DNA from: Pseudomonas knackmussii B13
GTDB taxonomy: Bacteria > Pseudomonadota > Gammaproteobacteria > Pseudomonadales > Pseudomonadaceae
Direction: 5' to 3'
Assembly (NCBI RefSeq): GCF_000689415.1
Contig: NZ_HG322950.1
Span: 3,231,501-3,295,500, forward strand
DNA length: 64,000 bases
The position numbers were made by a program, and so were the translations under genes. The notes beneath the pieces are model-generated. The model worked only from the letters and a program-made list of their open reading frames with translations. It had not been told where the DNA came from and ran no database searches. This document shows positions 7,346 to 15,281 of the stretch, piece by piece. Numbering within the stretch: position 1 is the stretch's first letter; the number at the start of each line of letters is the position of its first letter.

Positions 7346-7377
7346 AAAAAGGCCGTATCTATCGATACGGCCTTTTT
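7346..7377. terminator. bidirectional rho-independent terminator
   Basis: A perfect 14-bp stem, 7346-7359 against 7364-7377, with a TATC loop, five A at the left foot and a T run at the right. It separates the small gene (rightward) from the substrate-binding protein gene (leftward) and can serve both. Confidence 0.9.
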
Positions 7378-7418
7378 TATTCACGTCATTCAGCGCGATC
7401 CGGCGATCGCCTTCGACA

Positions 7419-8216
7419 CTAGGGGCCGGGCTGGTAGCGGCTGGCGGCGCGCTGCATCCAGCCTTCGCTGAGCATCTGCCGCAGGGCGGCTTCGATCAGT
7501 TGGCGCTCGGAGCCCAACGGGCGCTGGCGGGAGAAGCCGATATAGAGATCGGTGCGGCTGTCGGGCTGGTAGCGGGTCTTGGCGATGCGTTGCGCCAGCT
7601 GCGGGTCGCGCAGTTCGTAGTCGACCTGGCAGTCGGTGCCGATCACCAGTTGCAGGCGGCCCAGGGTGAGCATCTGCAACAGCTGGGTTTCGTTGCTCAC
7701 GCCGAACTTCTTGAGCTTCTTGTCCGAATCGAAGGGCTCGAAGTAGGCAGACTCCAGCACGTAGCCGATGGTGTGGCCGCGCAGGTCTTCGTAGCGGTTG
7801 ATCTGCCCGGCCACTTCCTTGGTCGCGTACAGGCGCGGCGCGCAGGCGTAGTACGGCTGGGCCAGGTAGTCGATGTAGCGCTCGCGGTCAGGGGTGCGCG
7901 CAAGGCCGGTCATCAGGTCCGCCTGGCCGCTCTGCAGTGCGGCCAGGCCGCGCGCCCAGGGCGCGCGATGCACGTCGAAATGCAGGCCGGTGCGGCGTTC
8001 GAGCTCGGCCAGCAGGTCCATGTCCAGGCCGGTGATGCGTTCGCCTTCGCCGGCGATGCGGAACGGCGGCCAGTAGTCGGTCATCACCCGCAGCGGCGCA
8101 CGTTCCGCTGCCACGCCCACACCAGCCAGCGCCAGCAGCAACAGGCCAGCGCCTAGTCGGCTGAAGTACCCGGCACGGGCGATCAGGGGGAAACGGGCGA
8201 AGGATCGGCGAAGCAT
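7419..8216 (-). CDS. periplasmic substrate-binding protein, amino-acid (SBP_bac_3) type
   Basis: 265 residues from the ATG at 8216 (a longer frame to 8339 adds a poor leader). The basic N-terminus and hydrophobic stretch (GAGLLLLALAGVGVAAE) form a signal peptide. The mature part is a family-3 solute-binding fold: APLRVMTDYWPPFR, ITGLDMDLLAELERR, then GQADLMTGLARTPDRE and a hinge near YEDLRGHTIGYV. No ABC permease or ATPase lies beside it, so it may be an orphan binding protein or a sensor-type protein of the kind common in pseudomonads. Ligand unknown. Confidence 0.8.
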   Translation of the reverse strand: MLRRSFARFPLIARAGYFSRLGAGLLLLALAGVGVAAERAPLRVMTDYWPPFRIAGEGERITGLDMDLLAELERRTGLHFDVHRAPWARGLAALQSGQADLMTGLARTPDRERYIDYLAQPYYACAPRLYATKEVAGQINRYEDLRGHTIGYVLESAYFEPFDSDKKLKKFGVSNETQLLQMLTLGRLQLVIGTDCQVDYELRDPQLAQRIAKTRYQPDSRTDLYIGFSRQRPLGSERQLIEAALRQMLSEGWMQRAASRYQPGP

Positions 8217-8384
8217 AGGGAGTCCCGAACAATGGCCTGCGCTGCGATTTCGGCGGTTTCTTATAAGGTGGCGCGCCTGTTCGGCGCTTGCGCAGCATCC
8301 AAATAGGGCGACCGAAAGAATAGCTTTCCAAAGTGCCATTACGAAACACCCTCGACGCAGTGTTCGCGGCGAAATTTCGCTGGC

Positions 8385-9284
8385 TCAGTCGCCCCAGTCG
8401 GCGCCACGCAGACGCTCACTCAGATAGTCGACCAGCGCACGCACCTTGGCCGCCAGGTGCTTGCGCGAGGGATAGACGGCGTAGATGCCCAGATCGAGCG
8501 AGCGATAGTGCGGGAGGATTTCCACCAGGGTGCCGCGGCGCAGGTCCTCGTGCAGCATGAAGCTGGGTTGCAGGATCACCCCGCCGCCGCTCAGTGCAAT
8601 GGCCCGGCAACTGTCGCCGTTGTTGCAGCGCACGGCGGGGCGGGTCTGCACGCTGACCGGCCCGTCCGGGCCGTCGAAGCGCCACTCGTTGCCGCTGGCG
8701 AAGTTGCTGTAGGCCACCACCTGGTGCGCGATGAGGTCCGCCGGGGCGAGGATCGGCGGATGCGCCGCAAGGTACTCCGGCGCCGCGCACAGGCGCAGGC
8801 GCGTAGAGGCCAGGCGCCGGCCGATCAGCGACGAGCTTTCCAGGCGGGCGATGCGGACCGCCATGTCGTAGCCCTCGTCCACCAGGTCGACCACGCGGTC
8901 GTTGAGCACGATGTCCAGCTCGACCTTCGGGTGCGCCGCCATGAAGCCGGCCCACAGCGGCGCCAGGTGCTGCACGCCGAAGCTCACCGGCACGTTCACC
9001 CGCAAGGTGCCGCTGGGCTCCTGGGAACCGGACAACACGCTGCCCTCGGCGACATCGAGCAGCGCCAGGATTTCCCGCGCCTGCTGGTAGAACAGCCGCC
9101 CCGCCTCGGTCAGCGAGAGGCGCCGCGTCGTGCGCTGCAGCAGGCGCGCGCCCAGGCGCTCTTCCAGAGCGCCGACATGCCGCGATACCGCCGCCTTGGA
9201 CATCCCCAGGGCGTCCACCGCCGCGGTGAAGCTGCCTTTGTCGACCACAGTGCAGAACACCTGCATCTCCAGCGCACGATCCAT
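8385..9284 (-). CDS. LysR-family transcriptional regulator
   Basis: 299 residues. N-terminal winged HTH (FTAAVDALGMSKAAVSRHVGALEERLG) and a LysR substrate domain with the CrgA-type pattern (GTLRVNVPVSFG, DLVDEGYDMAVRI). It is divergent from the reductase gene starting at 9390, with 105 bp between them, the usual arrangement for a LysR protein controlling its neighbours. It therefore probably regulates the four-gene cluster 9390-11931 and itself. The inducer is unknown. Confidence 0.88.
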   Translation of the reverse strand: MDRALEMQVFCTVVDKGSFTAAVDALGMSKAAVSRHVGALEERLGARLLQRTTRRLSLTEAGRLFYQQAREILALLDVAEGSVLSGSQEPSGTLRVNVPVSFGVQHLAPLWAGFMAAHPKVELDIVLNDRVVDLVDEGYDMAVRIARLESSSLIGRRLASTRLRLCAAPEYLAAHPPILAPADLIAHQVVAYSNFASGNEWRFDGPDGPVSVQTRPAVRCNNGDSCRAIALSGGGVILQPSFMLHEDLRRGTLVEILPHYRSLDLGIYAVYPSRKHLAAKVRALVDYLSERLRGADWGD

Positions 9285-9389
9285 ATTTGTCTCACTTTTC
9301 GGAACTATGAGTCACACCAAGGCCTGTTTATCCCACACGAAACGCCCAATAGGCTACGTCTCATCGTCAACGAGCCTTGCGAGGCAGAC

Positions 9390-10019
9390 ATGAAGATCAC
9401 CCTCATCGGCACCGGCAACATGGGCAGCGCCTTCGCGCTGCGCCTGTCCCAGGCCGGGCATGACACCCGCCTCACCGGCCGCGACCTGGACAAGGCCCGC
9501 GCCCTGGCCGCGCAGTACCCGAACGTCGAGGCCTACCCGGCCGACCAGGCGCTGGGCGACAGCGCCGTGGTGATCGTCGCCACGGCCTATGCCGATGCGC
9601 TGCCGGCGCTGCGCAGCCTGGGCGACCTGAGCGGCAAGGTGGTGATCGATATCACCAACCCGCTGACGCCCGACTACATGGGCCTGACCCTCGGCCATAG
9701 CACCAGCGCCGCCGAGGAGATCGCCCGCGCGCTGCCGCAGGTGCAGTTGGTCAAGGCCTTCAACACCCTGTTCGCCCAGGTGCTGGCCGACGGCCCGGCC
9801 TTCGCCGATGGCCAGCGCGGCAGCGTGTTCGTCGCCAGCGACAGCGAGCGCGCCAAGCAGACCGCCATGGCCCTCGCCGACAGCTTCGGCTTCGACACCG
9901 TCGACGCCGGCGGCCTGGTCAACGCTCGCTACCTCGAGCCCCTGGCCGGCCTGAACATCTACCTCGGCTACGGCGCCGGCCTGGGCACCGCCATCGCCCC
10001 CGCCTGGCTGCACAAGTGA
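9390..10019 (+). CDS. NAD(P)-binding oxidoreductase, F420-dependent NADP reductase-like
   Basis: 209 residues starting at ATG 9390. The N-terminal dinucleotide-binding motif GTGNMGSAFA follows MKITLI. The fold continues as in the F420_oxidored/NADP reductase family (VIVATAYADALPALRSLG, VVIDITNPLTPDY, VKAFNTLFAQVL). Pseudomonads do not make F420, so the protein probably uses NADPH with another partner. First gene of a cluster with the dioxygenase, esterase and DoxX genes, and divergent from a LysR regulator. Confidence 0.82.
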   Translation: MKITLIGTGNMGSAFALRLSQAGHDTRLTGRDLDKARALAAQYPNVEAYPADQALGDSAVVIVATAYADALPALRSLGDLSGKVVIDITNPLTPDYMGLTLGHSTSAAEEIARALPQVQLVKAFNTLFAQVLADGPAFADGQRGSVFVASDSERAKQTAMALADSFGFDTVDAGGLVNARYLEPLAGLNIYLGYGAGLGTAIAPAWLHK

Positions 10020-10029
10020 GCACCCGGAC

Positions 10030-10842
10030 ATGAACAACGCCTACCCCGTCCTCTTCGTCTCCCACGGCGCGCCGACCTTTGCCATCGACCCCGGCATTGC
10101 CGGTGCGCGCCTAGCCGAGCTGGGTCGCGAATTGCCGCGCCCGACCGCCATCGTGGTGATCTCGCCGCACTGGATGACCCGCGGCGGCGTGCGCATCGGC
10201 GCCAGCGCCGCGCCCAAGACCATCCACGACTTCGGCGGCTTCGCCGATGAGCTGTACCGCCTGCAATACCCGGCGGCGGGCAGCCCCGAGCTGGCCGGGC
10301 GCATCCAGCAGCTGCTGGCCGATGCCGGCTGGCAAGCCGAGACCGACGCCCAGCGCGGCCTCGACCACGGCGCCTGGGTGCCGCTGCTGCACCTGATGCC
10401 GGCCGCCGATGTACCGGTGGTGCAGGTCTCGCTGCCCTGGCCGCTGCTACCGGAAAACGCATTCAAGCTCGGCGAAGCCCTGCGCCCCCTGCGCGAAGCC
10501 GGCGTGCTGCTGCTCGCCTCCGGCAGCCTGACCCACAATCTCTACGAATTCCGCGGCCACCACGGTGCCCCGGCGGAGTACGTCACCCGCTTTGCCGCCT
10601 GGACCGCCGAAGCGCTGGCCGAGCATGACCTGCCGAGCCTGTTCGACTACCGCCGCCTGGCCCCCGCCGCCGAGCGCGCGCACCCCAGCGACGAGCACCT
10701 GATTCCGCTGTTCGTGGCCCTGGGCGCGGCCGGCGAGGACTATCGCCTGCGCATTCTGGAAGGCGGCGTCGCCTACGGCATGCTGGCCATGGACAGTTAC
10801 CTGTTCAGCAGCGCCGACACCCCGGAGAGCCAAGCCGCATGA
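10030..10842 (+). CDS. ygiD: DODA-type extradiol aromatic ring-opening dioxygenase (YgiD-like)
   Basis: 270 residues of the LigB/DODA superfamily, the same length range as E. coli YgiD (4,5-DOPA dioxygenase). Metal-ligand motifs are visible: VSHGAPTF (His12), ISPHWM (His47) and GSLTHNLYE. The enzyme cleaves catecholic rings such as DOPA; the true substrate here is not known. It starts 10 bp after the reductase stop and its own stop overlaps the next ATG by 4 nt, so it is part of a tight operon. Confidence 0.88.
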   Translation: MNNAYPVLFVSHGAPTFAIDPGIAGARLAELGRELPRPTAIVVISPHWMTRGGVRIGASAAPKTIHDFGGFADELYRLQYPAAGSPELAGRIQQLLADAGWQAETDAQRGLDHGAWVPLLHLMPAADVPVVQVSLPWPLLPENAFKLGEALRPLREAGVLLLASGSLTHNLYEFRGHHGAPAEYVTRFAAWTAEALAEHDLPSLFDYRRLAPAAERAHPSDEHLIPLFVALGAAGEDYRLRILEGGVAYGMLAMDSYLFSSADTPESQAA

Positions 10843-11510
10843 ACCCGAACGCCAGCTTCGCCACCTTGCAGCAGGAGCCCGAATCCGGCCTGCAGTTCCG
10901 CCGCATATCCGTCGTCGGCGAGCCCCGCGCGCGACTACTGCTGCTGCACGGTGTGGGCGGCAACGAGAGCAACCTTGCCGCGCTCGCGCCGCATCTGCCC
11001 AAGGGCCTGGAAGTGCTGTTGCTGCGCGCGCCGCTGCAAATCGCCCCACAAGGCTTCGCCTGGTTCCAGGTGAATTTCACCGCCAACGGGCCGGTGATAG
11101 ATGCCGAGCAGGCCGACGCCAGCCGCGTGCAGTTGCTGCGCTTCATCGAGGCGCTGCCGAAAGTGCCGACGGTGATCGGCGGCTTCAGCCAGGGCGGCAT
11201 TCTCAGTGCCAGCGTCGGCCTCAGCGCGCCGCAGCTGGTCGCCGGCTTCGCGCTGCTCAGCGGACGCATCCTGCCCGAGCTCGAGGCGCACATCGCCGCG
11301 CCCGAGGCGTTGCGTTCGCTGTCCGCGTTCATCGCCCACGGCCACCACGACGACAAGCTGCCGCCGAGCTGGGCCGAGCGCGCCGATGCCTGGCTGCAGC
11401 GCCTGCAGGTACGGCACAGCTCGCACCGCTACGACATGGGCCATGAAATCGTCGCCGAAGAAGTCGCCGACCTCGCCGACTGGCTGCGCGCCACCCTGCC
11501 CCTCGAATAA
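10839..11510 (+). CDS. alpha/beta hydrolase, phospholipase/carboxylesterase family
   Basis: 223 residues. The nucleophile elbow is GGFSQGG, the oxyanion segment LLLHGVGGNE precedes it, and an acid/His pair follows (AHGHHDDKLP, YDMGHEI). This is the small carboxylesterase family of YpfH type. It is translationally coupled to the DODA gene (ATGA overlap), so it may hydrolyse an ester or lactone formed in the same pathway; that link is inference. Confidence 0.85.
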   Translation: MNPNASFATLQQEPESGLQFRRISVVGEPRARLLLLHGVGGNESNLAALAPHLPKGLEVLLLRAPLQIAPQGFAWFQVNFTANGPVIDAEQADASRVQLLRFIEALPKVPTVIGGFSQGGILSASVGLSAPQLVAGFALLSGRILPELEAHIAAPEALRSLSAFIAHGHHDDKLPPSWAERADAWLQRLQVRHSSHRYDMGHEIVAEEVADLADWLRATLPLE

Positions 11511-11529
11511 CCCACCCGGAGAGACCACC

Positions 11530-11931
11530 ATGATCGACAACCGTACTGCTCCCTACGCCGCCCTCGCACTGCGCGTCGCCCTCGGCGTGATGTTCCTGGC
11601 CCACGGCCTGACCAAGCTTCTGGTGTTCACCCCGGCCGGCACCGCCGGGTTCTTCCAGTCGGTGGGCTTCCCCGGCTTCCTCGCCTACCCGGTGATCGCC
11701 TTCGAGATCCTCGGCGGCGCCATGCTGGTGCTGGGCGTCTATGGCCGCTGGGTCGGCGCCGCGGCGGTGGTGCAACTGCTGGCCGCCTCCAGCGTGCACT
11801 TCGGCAACGGCTGGGGCTTCTCCAACCCCAATGGCGGCTGGGAATACCCGGTGTTCCTCGCTGTCGCGGCGCTGGTCGTGGCCCTGCTGGGCGACGGCGC
11901 CCTGGCGCTGAAGCCGGCCAAAGCCGACTGA
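11530..11931 (+). CDS. DoxX-family membrane protein
   Basis: 133 residues with four hydrophobic segments and the DoxX-type start (ALRVALGVMFLAHGLTKLLVF) and centre (FEILGGAMLVLGVYGRWVG). A GGAGA site precedes the ATG. DoxX proteins are inner-membrane subunits often tied to quinone or thiol redox chemistry. It closes the LysR-linked cluster. Confidence 0.85.
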   Translation: MIDNRTAPYAALALRVALGVMFLAHGLTKLLVFTPAGTAGFFQSVGFPGFLAYPVIAFEILGGAMLVLGVYGRWVGAAAVVQLLAASSVHFGNGWGFSNPNGGWEYPVFLAVAALVVALLGDGALALKPAKAD

Positions 11932-11933
11932 AC

Positions 11934-12089
11934 CTAGCGACGCTTGGTCCGCATGGTCTTGTGCGAGCTCGCCGAGTCGGTGGGTTCGCGCACGTCCGCC
12001 GGGCGATAGCCGCGGTCGAAGAAGTTGATCAGGGTGCCCAGCACCACTATGGCGACGACTATGGTCAGGCCGATATCAAACGAGTCCAT
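11934..12089 (-). CDS. small single-span membrane protein (51 aa)
   Basis: Begins at ATG 12089 with AAGGAG at ideal spacing. Residues ~6-26 form one hydrophobic helix (IGLTIVVAIVVLGTLINFF), followed by a polar basic tail ending MRTKRR. It lies 83 bp after the CorA-like gene on the same strand and may be co-transcribed with it. No family recognised. The strong RBS and the transmembrane helix support a real gene. Confidence 0.6.
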   Translation of the reverse strand: MDSFDIGLTIVVAIVVLGTLINFFDRGYRPADVREPTDSASSHKTMRTKRR

Positions 12090-12172
12090 GGAATCTCCTT
12101 GAGGACGATGGCCAGCGCTGGCCACGCGGTGAGCGCAGCCATGACGGTTGGCGGAATGAGCGGGAAACGGCT

Positions 12173-13120
12173 TCAGCCGGTGGTTCGCGGCGGTCCGTTG
12201 GCGAGCAGACGGCGCAAGGCCAGGAGCATCAGCCCGGCCAGCAGGGCCAGGGCGAGCACGAACAGCGGATAGGAAATCCACCAGGGAATGGCGTGGGTCA
12301 TCATGCTGTATTCGGACATGCCGCCAATGCCGGCGATCAGGTTCAGCGGCAGGAATACCACGTTTATCAAAGTCAACTTGCGCAGCATTTCATTCATGCT
12401 GTTGTTCAACAGATTGCCGCGCGCATCCATCAATCCTGCGCAAACCGACGAATAGATTTCCGCCTGCTTGAAACACTGGTTGTTTTCGATCAGCAAATCA
12501 TCCAGCAAGGCAACTTGCTGCTCGCTCAAGTGCAACTTTTCCGCGTGATTGCGCAAGCGGGTCAATACACTTCCGTTGCTTTGGATGGCATTGAGGTAAT
12601 ACACCAGGCTTTCGCTGAGATTGAACATCTGCAGCAGGTGCTTGTTGTGCATCGACTGGTTGAAACGCTGTTGCAGTTCGCGCGCCACCAACTTGATCAC
12701 CTTCAGGTGCCCTTGATAGTGGTGGATGTTGTCCAGCAGCACCGCCAGCAACACATCCAGCGGCTGGCGCAGGTCGTGCCGCGCGGCCAGGCCGCCGAGC
12801 AGCGAGTCGGAATTGGCGATCAGCAGCAGGCCGCGTGCGTCGAGCAACATGCCGAAGGACGACACCTCGAAGGCGAAGCTGTCGCCGCCGGTGTAGTTCT
12901 GCGGGCGCTGCCAGATGACGAACAGCGACGCGCCGTGGAACTCGACGCGCGCCACCTCGTCCGGGTCCAGCGCCGAGGCCAGGGCGTGGCCATCCAGGCC
13001 GAAGCGCTCCTGCAGCCAGGCGCGCTCCGCCGCGTCGGGGGCGACGCAGAGCTGGATCGGCGCCTGTTCGTCGGCGCAGGGCAGCAACTTGCCTTCCAAC
13101 AGCACATGGCGCTGGCGCAT
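12173..13120 (-). CDS. CorA-like divalent-cation transporter with GMS instead of GMN
   Basis: 315 residues with the CorA plan: a large cytoplasmic N-domain, a long coiled helix (~140-240), then two C-terminal transmembrane helices (INVVFLPLNLIAGIGG and WWISYPLFVLALALLAGLML). The pore signature between them, YGMN in CorA and GIN in ZntB, reads GGMSEY here, so the filter Asn is replaced by Ser. Selectivity is therefore uncertain. It sits 16 bp downstream of the ATP-grasp gene, in the same operon. Fold is confident, transported ion is not. Confidence 0.82.
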   Translation of the reverse strand: MRQRHVLLEGKLLPCADEQAPIQLCVAPDAAERAWLQERFGLDGHALASALDPDEVARVEFHGASLFVIWQRPQNYTGGDSFAFEVSSFGMLLDARGLLLIANSDSLLGGLAARHDLRQPLDVLLAVLLDNIHHYQGHLKVIKLVARELQQRFNQSMHNKHLLQMFNLSESLVYYLNAIQSNGSVLTRLRNHAEKLHLSEQQVALLDDLLIENNQCFKQAEIYSSVCAGLMDARGNLLNNSMNEMLRKLTLINVVFLPLNLIAGIGGMSEYSMMTHAIPWWISYPLFVLALALLAGLMLLALRRLLANGPPRTTG

Positions 13121-13136
13121 CGTCGCGGTCCCCGGC

Positions 13137-14723
13137 TCAGTTCGCCCGTCCGCGGCGCTTGGCCTCGAGACGGCTGATGAAGGCTTGCAGCACCTGGGCG
13201 TAGAGGTCGTCCTGCAGGCAGGCGTCCTCGATGCCGGCGTCCAGGTTCGGATTGTCGTTCACCTCGATCACCACCACCTTGCCGTCGACTTCCTTGAGGT
13301 CCACCCCGTAGAGGCCGTCGCCGATCAGGCTGGCCGACTTCACCGCCAGCTCGACCACCTCGCGCGGGGCTTCGTCGATGGGCACGGTGCGGCATTCGCC
13401 GATGACTTCCGCCCCCTGCGCGCGGTGATTGACGATCTGCCAGTGGCCCTTGGACATGAAGTACTGGCAGGCGAACACCGGCTTGCGGTCGAGCACGCCG
13501 ATACGCCAGTCGTAGGGCGTGAAGAGGAATTCCTGGGCCAGCAGCAGGACCGAGTGCTCGAACAGCTCGGCGCTGGCGGCGGCCAGCTGCTGCGGGTTTT
13601 CCACCTTGATCACGCCGCGCGAGAAGCAGCCGTCGGGGATCTTCAGCACCAGCGGGAAGCCCAGGCGCTCGCCGACCTTTTCCAGCTCGTGGGGGTTGTC
13701 GCGGTACAGGATCTCCGTGGCCGGCATGCTCAGGCCGTGGCTGCGCAGCAGGTCGGTCAGGTAGACCTTGTTGGTGCAGCGCAGGATCGAGGTCGGGTCG
13801 TCCATGACGATCAGCCCCTCGTTCTCGGCCTTCTTGGCGAAGCGGTAGGTGTGGTCCTCGACCCGTGTGGTCTCGCGGATCAGCAGCGCGTCGTACTCGG
13901 CCAGCCGCGCGTAGTCCTTCTTCTCGATCAGCTCGACGTCGATGCCCATGCCCTTGCCGACGCGGATGAAGTTCTCCAGCGCGCGGGCGTTGGACGGCGG
14001 GAGGCGCTCGTCGGGGTTGTGCAGGATGGCCAGGTCGTAGCGCGCCAGGTGCCGCGAGCGCGGCGCGCGCCAGACCTTGCGACTGAAGGCGTCGAGGGCG
14101 TTGGCGAACTGGTCTTCCTGGCTCTCGCGCAGCTTGTGCAGCGAGCCGGGGCGAATCCCGGCGATCTGCCAGGTGTCGCCCTTGCGGAATTCCACCAACA
14201 GGATCGGGCACGGAAACGCCTCGAACAGCTGCCGGGCGATGTCCTGCAGCGGCTCCAGGTCGGTGCGGCCGAAATACAGGCTGAGGGTGAAGGCTTCGGC
14301 GGTGGCGAAGGGGTGCTTGCCCAGGGCCTTCTCCAGCGACCGTTCCAGGTCTTCCAGGGCCAGGCCGTAGAGCGACTTGCGCGCCAGCTCGCTCAAGGTC
14401 CGCACCGACGGGATTACCTTGTGCCCGCGTGCCTCGGCCAGCAGCGAGCAGTAATAACCATGGCCGAGGTATTTGAAGTTGCGGCACAAGTTGATGACTT
14501 GCACGCGCTTGCTGCTGTCGCAACTGGGCGATTGTTCGAGGTATTCCCGCGCCGTCAGCATGTCTTCGCTGGGCAAATAGGAAGACCAGTCTTCCTTGCG
14601 TTCGACAATGATCAGGACCTGGCTTGAACGCCGCTCCGGGTTGTTCACCAGTGGCACTTTATCGAATGCTTCAAGGGGACTTGCGGAGGAACTTTCGCGA
14701 AAGTTAGCTTGCAACGAAGACAT
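13137..14723 (-). CDS. RimK-like ATP-grasp ligase with RLAN N-terminal domain
   Basis: About 528 residues. The N-terminal ~200 residues match the RLAN domain that precedes some RimK-like ATP-grasps (VLIIVERKEDW, VINLCRNFKYLGHGYYCSLLAEARGH). The C-terminal ~300 residues are an ATP-grasp: PLVLKIPDG, GVIKVEN, RIGVLDRKPVFACQYFM and the metal-binding VVVIEVNDNPNLDAG. Such enzymes join an amino group to a carboxylate using ATP, giving peptides or modified proteins. It is divergent from a GNAT gene and followed by a CorA-like gene, a grouping discussed for RLAN proteins in comparative-genomics work. The start at 14723 (MSSLQ) or 14738 (MGTRQ) is unresolved. Confidence 0.85.
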   Translation of the reverse strand: MSSLQANFRESSSASPLEAFDKVPLVNNPERRSSQVLIIVERKEDWSSYLPSEDMLTAREYLEQSPSCDSSKRVQVINLCRNFKYLGHGYYCSLLAEARGHKVIPSVRTLSELARKSLYGLALEDLERSLEKALGKHPFATAEAFTLSLYFGRTDLEPLQDIARQLFEAFPCPILLVEFRKGDTWQIAGIRPGSLHKLRESQEDQFANALDAFSRKVWRAPRSRHLARYDLAILHNPDERLPPSNARALENFIRVGKGMGIDVELIEKKDYARLAEYDALLIRETTRVEDHTYRFAKKAENEGLIVMDDPTSILRCTNKVYLTDLLRSHGLSMPATEILYRDNPHELEKVGERLGFPLVLKIPDGCFSRGVIKVENPQQLAAASAELFEHSVLLLAQEFLFTPYDWRIGVLDRKPVFACQYFMSKGHWQIVNHRAQGAEVIGECRTVPIDEAPREVVELAVKSASLIGDGLYGVDLKEVDGKVVVIEVNDNPNLDAGIEDACLQDDLYAQVLQAFISRLEAKRRGRAN

Positions 14724-14778
14724 CTGTCTCGTACCCATCGAGAAGTGACGTGTTGCTATTAATCACTATCGCCGACAA

Positions 14779-15270
14779 ATGTCTTCGATCATTACGCAAG
14801 CTTTACGGGAACCCATGGACTTCTTATATCGAATTGCCGATTCGGCCGATCTTCCGGCACTGCTGCAGGTGGAAAACCAGGCCTTCACAGGCGACCGCCT
14901 GAGCCAACGCAGTTTCCGCACCCTGCTCCAGCGTCAAAGCGCCCGAGTGGTCGTCGCCGAAGCGGCGGAAGGATTGCTCGGATATGCGCTTGTGCTGTTC
15001 CGCCGGAACACACATGTGGCGCGTCTGTACTCCCTGGCGATCACGCCCGGCGCGCGCGGGCTGGGCCTGGGCGCCGGCCTGCTGGAACAAGCTGAACGCT
15101 GCGCCCATGACCGCGCTTGCCGCGCCTTGCGCCTGGAAGTGCGGATCGACAACGCCCCCGCCATCGGCCTCTACGAGCGGCGCGGCTACCGGCGCTTCGG
15201 CAGCCACACCGGCTACTACGCCGACGGCGCTGACGCCTGGCGCTACGAAAAGGCGCTGTCGGCGTCCTGA
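14779..15270 (+). CDS. GNAT-family N-acetyltransferase
   Basis: 163 residues (or 151 from the ATG at 14815, which has GGGA upstream). Motif A is clear, ITPGARGLGLGAGLLEQAE, and the ending LRLEVRIDNAPAIGLYERRGY is typical of RimI-like GNATs. It transfers an acyl group from acyl-CoA to an amine. Divergent from the RLAN/ATP-grasp gene with overlapping promoter space, so the two are probably co-regulated and may act on the same product. Confidence 0.88.
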   Translation: MSSIITQALREPMDFLYRIADSADLPALLQVENQAFTGDRLSQRSFRTLLQRQSARVVVAEAAEGLLGYALVLFRRNTHVARLYSLAITPGARGLGLGAGLLEQAERCAHDRACRALRLEVRIDNAPAIGLYERRGYRRFGSHTGYYADGADAWRYEKALSAS

Positions 15271-15281
15271 TTCGGAGCCTG

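Noticed and set aside
12820..14627. Overlapping long frames on both strands across the ATP-grasp gene
   Set aside because: They are shadows in other frames; only the minus-strand frame ending at 13137 encodes conserved ATP-grasp motifs.
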